Shown here in pieces: positions 1-6,488 of a stretch of 7,771 nt of DNA. Source of the stretch: an uncultured Acidobacteriota bacterium (lineage in GTDB: Bacteria > Acidobacteriota > Terriglobia > Bryobacterales > Bryobacteraceae); NCBI GenBank assembly GCA_937952345.1, contig CALFYN010000376.1, positions 1 through 7,771 of the forward strand. The letters run 5' to 3'. Numbering within the stretch: the first letter of the stretch is position 1; every line of letters starts with the position of its first letter. The translations under genes were made by a program, and so were the position numbers. The notes below the pieces were generated by a model. The model worked only from the letters and a program-made list of their open reading frames with translations, had not been told where the DNA came from and made no database searches.

Positions 1-1026
1 CTTGGTCGGAATCGGATCGTACTTGTGATCGTGGCACTGCGCGCAACCGACAGTCATCCCCAGGAACACCTTCGTCGTCGTATCCACCTGATCGTTCGCG
101 CTCGTCACAATCGCCTGAAACCCCAACCCCGGCATCAACGCCTTGCGCTCCGCCTCGGGCAATAGATCCGCGGCAATCTGCGCCTTCACGAACGTGTTGT
201 ACGGCATGTCATTGTTGAGCGCATCCACCACCCAATCGCGATACCGGAACGCATTCGGCAACGGTGTATCGACCCCGGCTGCCAGCAATCCATCGGAATA
301 GCGAGCCAGATCCAGCCAGTGCCGCGCCCAGCGTTCGCCATACCGCGGCGATGCCAGCAGCCGGTCCACTACCTTCGCGAACGCGTCCGGCGACTTGTCG
401 TTGCGGAACGCCTCCGCCTCTTCCGGAGTCGGCGGCAGCCCCGTCAAATCGAGCGTCACTCGCCGCAGCAGCGTCGTGCGATCAGCCGCAGGGTTCGGCT
501 CCAGTTTGTTCTCGCGCAGCTTCGCCAGCACAAACGCATCCACGCCCGTCTTCACCCAACTCGCGTTCTCCACTTTCGGCGGCTTCACTGCGGTCAGCGG
601 TTGAAAGCTCCAGAACTTGCGATGCTCCGCCGTGATCGTGAACCCCTTCGCCGCGTCCGACGCCGCCACTGCCTTCGATTCCGGCCACGCCGCCCCGCGC
701 TTCACCCACTCCGCCAGCAGCGCCACATCCGATGCCGACAACGGAGCCGTCGGCGGCATCTTCACCGCGCCCGTCCGCTTTACCGCTTCGATCAGCTTGC
801 TGCCTGCGGGATTCCCCGGCACGATCACCGCGCCCGACTTGCCGCCAGCCATCGCGGTCTCGCGCGAGTCCAGGCGCAATCCGCCCATCGCCGTCTGCGT
901 GTGGCATGAATAGCAATTGGCAGCCAGCATCGGCCGGATCTTCGTTTCGAAGAACTCAGCATCCTGTTGCGCGGCGGCCGTCGAAAGACACGCCGCAAGC
1001 ATGAGTGGCAAGCGCATGCGTGCCAT
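1..1026 (-). CDS. Secreted c-type cytochrome / DUF1549 (PSCyt1-PSCyt2) protein, N-terminal part
   Basis: The gene starts at 1026 and runs off the left edge; 342 codons are present with no stop. Reading the minus strand gives a Sec-type signal peptide (MARMRLPLMLAACLSTAAAQ, probable cleavage after Ala19). A first haem-binding CYSCH follows at residues 38-42, inside a planctomycete-type cytochrome c domain with the typical GGLRLDSRE and VKMPP segments. A PSCyt2/DUF1549 region follows, with LRRVTLDLTGLPPTPEE, RYGERWARHWLDLARYSD and a second haem motif CAQCH at 328-332, continuing HDHKYDPI. In this family a PSD1/DUF1553 domain normally follows and would lie outside the window. The protein is expected in the periplasm or on the envelope; its substrate is unknown, and polysaccharide or sulfated-compound breakdown is often proposed. 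L-A-A-C at 10-13 resembles a lipobox but sits unusually early. No Shine-Dalgarno is evident; Met4 is an alternative start. It lies 46 bp after the PHP gene, probably co-transcribed. Confidence 0.93.
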   Translation of the reverse strand, partial: MARMRLPLMLAACLSTAAAQQDAEFFETKIRPMLAANCYSCHTQTAMGGLRLDSRETAMAGGKSGAVIVPGNPAGSKLIEAVKRTGAVKMPPTAPLSASDVALLAEWVKRGAAWPESKAVAASDAAKGFTITAEHRKFWSFQPLTAVKPPKVENASWVKTGVDAFVLAKLRENKLEPNPAADRTTLLRRVTLDLTGLPPTPEEAEAFRNDKSPDAFAKVVDRLLASPRYGERWARHWLDLARYSDGLLAAGVDTPLPNAFRYRDWVVDALNNDMPYNTFVKAQIAADLLPEAERKALMPGLGFQAIVTSANDQVDTTTKVFLGMTVGCAQCHDHKYDPIPTK

Positions 1027-1072
1027 TCTATCGCAGGATGCGAGAGCGCACGACCGGACGCGGGCCGAGCGC

Positions 1073-2389
1073 CTACCAGCCGGCCGGCTGTGTCCAGGCC
1101 CGCTGATAGCGCGCTTCCTGGCTCGCCACCGCTGGCGCCGCGTTCGATGTCACCACCGCGCGCACGTACAGCTCATCGCCCTTCATCCGGTACTCGGCGC
1201 TGAGGCCCTTCGCTTCCGCCAGCACCTCGCCGATCCGCGGACGCCCCGCCATCGTGTAATCGAGCGTCGTATCCACCGCCTGCCCGTTCCCATCCACCCG
1301 CGGCTTGCCCACGATGTTCGCGCCCTTGCGTGTGCCGATAAACCGCGTCACATACTCCACCCCCGCCTTGCCCGCGATCTGCACACGATACACCCGCGCC
1401 TGCTTGTCGAACGACACATCCCGCAACTCCACGCCGGTCGATGCATAGAAGTCGCCCGCCCGGAAGGCCCTTACAATCGAGTTCGGGCTGAGATGCCGCG
1501 CCCGCACCATGGTCCATCCACGCCCCGGCGGCGAGTGCGTCTTCGTTCCATGATGATCGTGCGAATCGTCCGTCGCCAGCCCATACAGCGGCGCCGCGCC
1601 ATACTTCACAATCCGCAGCGTGTTCGCAATGTCCCATATCTCATCGGTCGAAGCGCGCACCGCATCGCCCGGATCGTTGTCGCCATCCACGCCATTCCAC
1701 ACTTCAAAGAACCGCTCGCCCACCACCGCCGCCAGATCCTCGGCCGTCACACCCCACTTGTAGTTGGGATGGTTGACGTGCAGCATCACATCGCGCCCCG
1801 TACGCTTCGCCGAATCCTCCACGGCCTGCAGGTTACGCGTCATCGTATCGCGCACCGTGGCCCCCATCTGATACGGCAGCAACTCGCTCAGGTTCGTCGC
1901 GTTGAGATGCAGCGTGTGCCCGTCGCCGGCGCCGCCCGTCAGTTCCTCGGATGGGATCATCAGGAACCGGTTCCGCTCCTCCACCAGGCTGCGCACTTCA
2001 TCGAGCGTCTTCAAGCGCACTTCCACCGGGCCTTCCGCGGACTTGCCCCGCGTCTCCACCCACGAGTCTCCATAGCGCGCCTGATAGCGGCCCATGGCAT
2101 CCGCGCGCGCCCTTTCATTGATGTTGCGCACCAGCATCCAGCGCTCCACCGTGCTTTGGATGTTGTGATCGGACAGCGCCAGGAAGTGGTAGCCGTGATC
2201 GCGGTACCACTCGGCGATCACCTCCGGGAAGCCGTCGCCATCGGACCACAGCGTGTGCGTGTGCAGATTGCCTTTCCACCAGCGCGGCTCCGGGGCCGCG
2301 GCCATCTGGCCATCGAGCATCATGCCCGCCAGCGCCGCGAACGTGCCGGCCACACACGCGCGGATGAGAAGGGTCCGGGAGAGGAACAT
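1073..2389 (-). CDS. Secreted PHP-domain metal-dependent hydrolase
   Basis: This 438-residue protein opens with a signal peptide (residues 1-32, hydrophobic core ending MAAA) and then a PHP domain. The metal-binding motifs of that family are all present: GNLHTHTLWSDGD gives His43, His45 and Asp50; LSDHN gives Asp74 and His75; SEEL at 147-150 and HTLH at 158-161 follow; LHVNHPN gives His204 and His207; and TDDSH gives Asp275 and His277. PHP enzymes are typically multi-metal phosphoesterases, so a secreted phosphoesterase or related hydrolase is likely, but the substrate cannot be read from sequence. The last 150 residues look like a beta-rich accessory region. The gene follows the TPR gene by 24 bp and precedes the cytochrome gene by 46 bp, fitting one operon. 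Only a weak Shine-Dalgarno-like GAGTGG precedes the ATG; the signal peptide directly after this Met supports the start. Confidence 0.92.
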   Translation of the reverse strand: MFLSRTLLIRACVAGTFAALAGMMLDGQMAAAPEPRWWKGNLHTHTLWSDGDGFPEVIAEWYRDHGYHFLALSDHNIQSTVERWMLVRNINERARADAMGRYQARYGDSWVETRGKSAEGPVEVRLKTLDEVRSLVEERNRFLMIPSEELTGGAGDGHTLHLNATNLSELLPYQMGATVRDTMTRNLQAVEDSAKRTGRDVMLHVNHPNYKWGVTAEDLAAVVGERFFEVWNGVDGDNDPGDAVRASTDEIWDIANTLRIVKYGAAPLYGLATDDSHDHHGTKTHSPPGRGWTMVRARHLSPNSIVRAFRAGDFYASTGVELRDVSFDKQARVYRVQIAGKAGVEYVTRFIGTRKGANIVGKPRVDGNGQAVDTTLDYTMAGRPRIGEVLAEAKGLSAEYRMKGDELYVRAVVTSNAAPAVASQEARYQRAWTQPAGW

Positions 2390-2413
2390 GCAGCCACTCA
2401 GCTTAGCGCAGCC

Positions 2414-3976
2414 TCAGGCGTGGGCGAACTCGAAGCTCAGATCTTCCCAACCGAATAGCGATGGCGGAGCCTTTGCCGCCGGCTCGATGGATGCGGCGGC
2501 CGCCTCCGCGGGCGTCGCCGGGGCCTTGGCGCTCAGCGATTCCAGGCCCTGCAGGGTCGACACCAACTTCTCCCACTCCGCCGCCGGCACCCGTACGCTG
2601 TCCTTGTCGTGCCCTGCCGGCCATTCGTTCTCCCGGCTCAACAACCCGGCCAGCATCGCGATGGCCTGCGTCTCCGGGTTCGAACTCTCCGGAGCACTCC
2701 TTCTGTGCGCCACGGGCTTCATTTCTTCCTCATCGAATACCTCGAACTGCGGTGTGCGCCGCCGCTCCGCCTGCTCTTCGATGACCCGTGGAACCGCATT
2801 GGGACGGCCCGCCGCTGCTGTCTGCTGTGGCGCCGCTTGCGCCGCCGCGGGCGGTGTCTCCACGCGGTAGTAGGAGCGCAGTTGCGCGTAGATCTCCTCG
2901 TTCGCCGTAATCTCCTTCTGAAACCGCTGCGGACTTGTGTCGTACAGATCCCTGGCCCGCGCCAGGTGGCGGCCGGCATCCGTCAGTCGTCCCGACAGCA
3001 TGTACACCACGGCCAGTTTCTCGAGCGCTCGCGGCAGGTTCGCCTGCCGCTCCACTTCCGCCTTGCCGATGGCCTGCTGCAACCGTTCGGCCGCCCGCCC
3101 GAAGCGGCCCAACTCCGATTCCACCCCGGCAAGATCCATCAGGATCTCCACCGAGCCGTTGGACTTGGCGCCTAACTGCCGCTCCCGCAGGCTGAGCGCC
3201 CGTTCATAGTAGTTGGCCGCCGTTTGATACTCCCCGGCTCCTTGCGCCGCCACGGCCAGCAACTGCAGGTTGCGGATCACCACCTCGGCGTCGTCTCCGT
3301 AGAGGGACTGATGGATCCGCAGCGCCCGCTCCATGTTCTGCATCGATTCCGCATGCAGGCCGGCCCGCGACTGGCGCTCCCCCAACTCCAACAGGCACTT
3401 CGCCGTCACCGTGTGCATCTCCCCCAACTCCGCCTCGCTCTGCTGGAGCGATTCCTCGAGCAACGCCAGAGCCTCTTTCGTCTTGCCGCGCCGTTCGAGC
3501 GCCAGCCCCAGCGCGAAGCGGCGTTCCTGAATCGCCGGCAAGTCCAGAGGCCGCACTTCCTCCTGCAGTTCCAAGGCGCGCCGTAGCAGCTCTTCCGCCC
3601 GCTCTTCGTTGCCTTCCTCCAGTTCCACGCGCCCTAGTATCTCCCGCGCCGCGGCCAGATCCGTGCTCGGCTTCAGTCCCTCGCTGCCCAGCGCGGCCAT
3701 CGCCCGCTGCGCCGACTTCCTGGCCAATGCCGGCTTGTTCAACCGCAACTGCGCCAGCGCCAGGCAGACCAGCATGTGCCCGTGTTGCGGCTGCAAGGCA
3801 TCGCGGGCGTCCAATGCCGCCACCAGATCCAACAGGCCCGCCTCGGCATCGGCATAGCGGCCCTCCTCCATGCTTCGCTCGGCGGCACGCACCTCCGGCG
3901 CGTAGGACCGGCGCTGGTCCGGGATCGCTTCCCGTACGGACCGCGCCGCGGATCGGAGTCTCTCCAGAGGGTTCAT
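2414..3976 (-). CDS. Cytoplasmic TPR (kinesin-light-chain-like) repeat protein
   Basis: This 520-residue protein has no signal peptide or membrane segment. Residues about 30-370 are helical repeats; several have the longer spacing and pattern of kinesin-light-chain TPRs, for example AANYYERALSLRERQLG and NMERALRIHQSLYGDDA. Such superhelices usually bind partner proteins or peptides. Residues 372-398 form an Ala/Pro/Gln-rich linker, then comes a charged stretch (FEVFDEEEMKP), a short predicted helical segment around 436-480, a second Ala/Pro-rich stretch and an aromatic-acidic tail, SLFGWEDLSFEFAHA (506-520), that looks like a docking peptide. The ATG at 3976 is preceded by AGGA with a 9-base spacer, which supports this start. 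It is the first confident gene of the minus-strand unit, upstream of two exported proteins. Its client is unknown; assigning it to a particular pathway would be guesswork. Confidence 0.93.
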   Translation of the reverse strand: MNPLERLRSAARSVREAIPDQRRSYAPEVRAAERSMEEGRYADAEAGLLDLVAALDARDALQPQHGHMLVCLALAQLRLNKPALARKSAQRAMAALGSEGLKPSTDLAAAREILGRVELEEGNEERAEELLRRALELQEEVRPLDLPAIQERRFALGLALERRGKTKEALALLEESLQQSEAELGEMHTVTAKCLLELGERQSRAGLHAESMQNMERALRIHQSLYGDDAEVVIRNLQLLAVAAQGAGEYQTAANYYERALSLRERQLGAKSNGSVEILMDLAGVESELGRFGRAAERLQQAIGKAEVERQANLPRALEKLAVVYMLSGRLTDAGRHLARARDLYDTSPQRFQKEITANEEIYAQLRSYYRVETPPAAAQAAPQQTAAAGRPNAVPRVIEEQAERRRTPQFEVFDEEEMKPVAHRRSAPESSNPETQAIAMLAGLLSRENEWPAGHDKDSVRVPAAEWEKLVSTLQGLESLSAKAPATPAEAAAASIEPAAKAPPSLFGWEDLSFEFAHA

Positions 3977-4019
3977 AGGCTCGAATCCTATCCATCGTCG
4001 ATTCAGGCGGCGCCTACGC

Positions 4020-4301
4020 CTAAGTGTTTTCCTTAGTTTTCCAATGAAACTGCCCTAAGTTGTTTAACAGATGTAGTACTTCGGGTAGCATCGTAATTGG
4101 GAGGACCAGCCGAGTGGCACTATGCCCTTTGATTCCACAAAGTTCCATGCCGGTGTCCAGCCAGTGCGACGTTTCGCGGCAGAATTTGAACTGTGCATCG
4201 CCCTCCCCAAAGAGTGTTTGCTTCAGCACCCTGAAGCTGTCACACAAGATGACTGCGCTGCCGGCGCCCGCGCGCTGCCTGCCACATCCACCTGAGCGCA
4301 T
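4020..4301 (-). CDS. Possible small protein, unrecognised (93 residues)
   Basis: An open frame on the minus strand ends with TAG at 4022-4020, 43 bp before the TPR gene. I place its start at the ATG at 4301 because AGGGG lies upstream with an 8-base spacer; the frame stays open further upstream (another ATG at 4343). The predicted peptide has protein-like hydrophobic patterning, especially ATRLVLPITMLPEVLHLLNN near its C-terminus, and is Leu-rich. The plus-strand frame over the same bases is Ser/Cys/Pro-rich and looks like a shadow. Against it: both frames share the same wobble positions, so third-base GC cannot decide between strands, base composition is poorer in GC than the neighbouring genes, and I recognise no family. 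It could be a real leader gene of the minus-strand operon, a decayed gene, or non-coding. Confidence 0.3.
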   Translation of the reverse strand: MRSGGCGRQRAGAGSAVILCDSFRVLKQTLFGEGDAQFKFCRETSHWLDTGMELCGIKGHSATRLVLPITMLPEVLHLLNNLGQFHWKTKENT

Positions 4302-4313
4302 TCGCAACGCCCC

Positions 4314-4333
4314 TAGGAGGCGGTTTCTATATA
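4314..4333. promoter_or_regulatory. Candidate bidirectional control site: TAGGAGG, CCTAGG palindrome, TATATA
   Basis: TAGGAGG (4314-4320) is a near-perfect Shine-Dalgarno match on the plus strand. However, no usable start codon lies at normal spacing: the first in-frame ATG is at 4342, about 21 bases away. The overlapping CCTAGG palindrome (4312-4317) also supplies a purine-rich AGGGG on the minus strand, ahead of the ATG at 4301. TATATA (4328-4333) reads the same on both strands and could serve as a -10 box in either direction, although no good -35 accompanies it. The role is inferred from position only. Confidence 0.2.
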
Positions 4334-4341
4334 CCTGGAGC

Positions 4342-4875
4342 ATGCGCGGCACGCTCCGGCAGAGGATGGCCGAATCCGTGCGCCGGTTGCCGTATCTCGA
4401 CTCCTTTGTTCCGATGGCGCATTGCCGTCCCGTCGAACCCGACGGCAGGGTAAGCCCGACGTACCTGCCCAGCCCACTGAAGACTGCCCCGCGGCAGTCG
4501 CACATCCTGCTGGGGGAAAGCTCGCTCACCGACATCGCTCCGGAGCCGGCGGTCCGCGGGCTGTATGAGCCGTTGCAGGTGCATGCACCCGGCGTTGTGC
4601 ACACGGAAGCCGGAGTGGCTCCGGTATGGGCTCGTCTGGAAACCAGCCTCGGGTTGGGGAGAGCGAGCGAGCGCGTGTGCGGCGGGCTGTTCCTGCCGCG
4701 CGTATCGGTGTCCACGCTGCTGACCGGCTTCGTTCTCGACGACCCGCCGACGGAATCGCCGGGCGGGCACCCGGAGCGCCGTGGCGTCGTCATTCCGTTT
4801 CATGAGTTGGCCGCGGCGGCGTCGCATGCGAGTCCCAAAGCCTCGCCAGTTGGACTTCGGAGGATGGGTTCATGA
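4342..4875 (+). CDS. Unrecognised Pro-rich protein, translationally coupled to the TPR gene
   Basis: I do not recognise this protein of about 177 residues. Third codon positions are strongly GC-biased from about 4342 onward, and its stop codon overlaps the next start in ATGA (4872-4875), so it is most probably a real gene coupled to the TPR gene. The sequence is Pro-, Val- and Leu-rich, with segments such as HILLGESSLTDIAPEPAV and VHAPGVVHTEAGVAPVWARLE, and no signal peptide, membrane helix or known motif that I can see. The start is uncertain. ATG 4342 has GGAG only one base upstream; ATG 4366 gives 169 residues and has AGAGG directly adjacent; and the frame stays open back to a TTG at 4060, although the earlier part looks non-coding. 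The antisense frames over the same bases are Arg/Ser/Gly-rich shadows. Confidence 0.6.
   Translation: MRGTLRQRMAESVRRLPYLDSFVPMAHCRPVEPDGRVSPTYLPSPLKTAPRQSHILLGESSLTDIAPEPAVRGLYEPLQVHAPGVVHTEAGVAPVWARLETSLGLGRASERVCGGLFLPRVSVSTLLTGFVLDDPPTESPGGHPERRGVVIPFHELAAAASHASPKASPVGLRRMGS
4859..4863 (+). promoter_or_regulatory. Ribosome binding site GGAGG for the TPR gene
   Basis: GGAGG lies inside the end of the preceding gene, with an 8-base spacer to the ATG at 4872. It fixes the start of the TPR gene and, with the ATGA overlap, supports coupled translation. Confidence 0.75.
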
Positions 4876-6452
4876 GCGGCCTTTCCGCACAATGGCTATG
4901 GTTCTTTGACGATCAGTTGGTTCACGGCTTGCGTGAAGTCAACCCCGGGGACTCCCGCGTGGGCAAGCGTGCCGCCTCGCACCCGGCGGTGGTGCGGGGT
5001 GTGCGCCTCTACCTTGAGGGAAGGGCCGGGGAAGCACTCAGCGAACTGGCTGAAGCGGTGGACAGCGATGACACCGACGCCATCGCCCTCACCGGCCAGA
5101 TCCAGTTCGAACTCGGCTGTATTGAGGATGCCGCGCGATCCTTCACGCGCCTGATGGAGCGTGATCCGAACCATCCTTGCGCGATGCTGAACCTGGGGTT
5201 GTGCCAGGCGCGGATGCGCCATTGGGCCGAGGCTATCGGTTCGCTGCAGCGGGCCTTGTTGTTGCATCCCGACCGTGCCGAGGTCTGGTTCGCCCTCGGT
5301 GTGTGCCTGATGAATGAAGACCGAGTGGCCGAGTCGCGGGCAGCCTTCGCCCACAGCCTGCGGCTCGAGGAGAACTACGCTCCGGCGCTGTTCGGGCAGG
5401 CGGTCTGCCTGCACATGGACGGCAAACCCGGGGAAGCTCTGGCCGCCTATGAGCGGCTGCTCGAAGGCCAGCCGGGGCGGGAGCAGATTCTGGTCAATGC
5501 CCTTGCTGCCGCCGCCGAGGCTCGCAACGCAGCCAAGACGCGCGAGTATGCCTCTCGCCTGCTGCAGATGCAGCCCCGCTCCATCGAGCCGCACCTGGCG
5601 CTGGCCTTCGTGGCCTTGCGCGACGGCAACGTGGAGGAGGCCGCCACACACTGCGAACGGGCGGGCAACCTGATGGCGACGCTCTTCGAGCATCACTACA
5701 ACCTGGGGCTCTGCTGGCTGGAACTGCGCCGCTTCCACCTTGCCTCGGTTTGCTTCGAGAATGCCGTCCGCATGCGCCCGCACGATGCCGGCGCCAATGA
5801 GGGACTGGCCATGGCGCTCACCGGCTTAGGCCGCGAGTCCGAGGCCCGGCAGGCCTGGATGGCGCTGTTGGAGCAGCACCCTGATCGTACCGACGCCTGG
5901 TTTCAAGCGGGCCTGCTGGCCGCCGATAGCGGCCATGCGGAGGAGGCCGTCGAGGCCTTCGCCACCTGCGTCCGCCTGAAGCCCGACTGGCTGGAGGCCT
6001 GGAACAACCTGGGCTCGGCGCACTGGGCGGCGGGCGATCTGTCCCAAGCCCGCGAGGCGTTCCAGCGCGTAATGGATGTCAGTCCGTTCCAACCCGTGGC
6101 GCGCCGGTCCATGGCTGCCCTGGCCGCGGCCTCCGGCGACTCCGGCGCCGCTGAGCGCTACCTGGACGGGCTCACCAATGTCGACTGGCAAGTGCTCTAC
6201 AACCTGGCTGCCCTGCATCACGGCGAAGGCAACCTGGAGCGCTCGGCCCAACTCTACCGCCAGGTGTTGCGCATGCAGCCGGACGCCATCGAAGCGCGAT
6301 TCAATCTCGGCAGCGTGCTGTTCGGCCTCGGGCGCATCGATGAAAGCCAGGGCTACTGGAAGTCGGCGGTGGCGGCAAGGCCCGAACTCGCCAGCCACTT
6401 CCTGGGCTGGATCGGCAGCGATCCGCTGGCGGCTACGACACCCACGCTGTAA
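4872..6452 (+). CDS. Large TPR superhelix protein (about 14 repeats)
   Basis: This 526-residue protein is almost entirely 34-residue TPR units, from about residue 37 to 515 and roughly 14 in number, with canonical spacing. Clear examples are AWNNLGSAHWAAGDLSQARE and ARFNLGSVLFGLGRIDESQG. It resembles the TPR arrays of the O-GlcNAc-transferase type, but no catalytic domain follows, so it is most likely a binding scaffold. The N-terminus (MSGLSAQWLWFFDDQLVHGL) is aromatic and hydrophobic but too short and too acidic for a signal peptide, and the protein is expected in the cytoplasm, possibly at the membrane. The start is fixed by GGAGG eight bases upstream and the ATGA overlap with the previous gene. 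The zinc-ribbon membrane protein follows after 36 bp, so the two may act together. No client is evident from the sequence. Confidence 0.95.
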   Translation: MSGLSAQWLWFFDDQLVHGLREVNPGDSRVGKRAASHPAVVRGVRLYLEGRAGEALSELAEAVDSDDTDAIALTGQIQFELGCIEDAARSFTRLMERDPNHPCAMLNLGLCQARMRHWAEAIGSLQRALLLHPDRAEVWFALGVCLMNEDRVAESRAAFAHSLRLEENYAPALFGQAVCLHMDGKPGEALAAYERLLEGQPGREQILVNALAAAAEARNAAKTREYASRLLQMQPRSIEPHLALAFVALRDGNVEEAATHCERAGNLMATLFEHHYNLGLCWLELRRFHLASVCFENAVRMRPHDAGANEGLAMALTGLGRESEARQAWMALLEQHPDRTDAWFQAGLLAADSGHAEEAVEAFATCVRLKPDWLEAWNNLGSAHWAAGDLSQAREAFQRVMDVSPFQPVARRSMAALAAASGDSGAAERYLDGLTNVDWQVLYNLAALHHGEGNLERSAQLYRQVLRMQPDAIEARFNLGSVLFGLGRIDESQGYWKSAVAARPELASHFLGWIGSDPLAATTPTL

Positions 6453-6488
6453 GTCCGCCGCCGCGATCTGCTACCATGCGCTTTCCGC

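Larger units (their letters stand above)
3977..4341. other. Divergent intergenic region
   Basis: These 365 bases separate the minus-strand and plus-strand gene sets and are visibly more AT-rich than the flanking genes, most clearly at 4021-4090. Both sets must be transcribed outward from here or nearby. Visible elements are CCTAAGT at 4019-4025 and again at 4054-4060; GTTTTCC at 4026-4032 and 4036-4042, a 10-base spacing; a small CTTTG/CAAAG hairpin near 4129-4144; and the purine-rich and TATATA elements at 4314-4333. I find no convincing -35/-10 pair and no strong terminator. The possible 93-residue minus-strand ORF occupies most of the region, and an overlapping plus-strand frame is open from 4060. 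If neither is translated, this is a long divergent regulatory region. Confidence 0.6.

Noticed and set aside
984..1026. Lipoprotein signal (LAAC at residues 10-13) on the cytochrome protein
   Set aside because: A twelve-residue signal is unusually short, and TAAA-Q at 16-20 is a good signal peptidase I site; kept only as an alternative.
917..2458. 513-codon plus-strand ORF antisense to the PHP gene
   Set aside because: It is Arg/His/Pro-rich with no domain, while the minus strand encodes a complete PHP domain with all metal ligands. Stop codons are scarce on the antisense of high-GC genes.
4060..4341. N-terminal extension of the plus-strand orphan gene back to TTG 4060
   Set aside because: The extension is Ser/Cys/Pro-rich and less GC-biased, and the opposite strand reads more like protein. 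The frame is open but probably not translated this far upstream.
4302..4793. Upstream part of the long minus-strand ORF ending at 4020
   Set aside because: Its product is Ser/Thr/Arg/Gly/Cys-rich and shadow-like, and the plus-strand frame here ends in an ATGA overlap with the next gene. Only the portion below 4301 is kept as a doubtful small ORF.
4896..5783. Long minus-strand ORF inside the large TPR gene
   Set aside because: The plus strand encodes an unbroken canonical TPR array over the same bases; the antisense product has no domain and no ribosome binding site.
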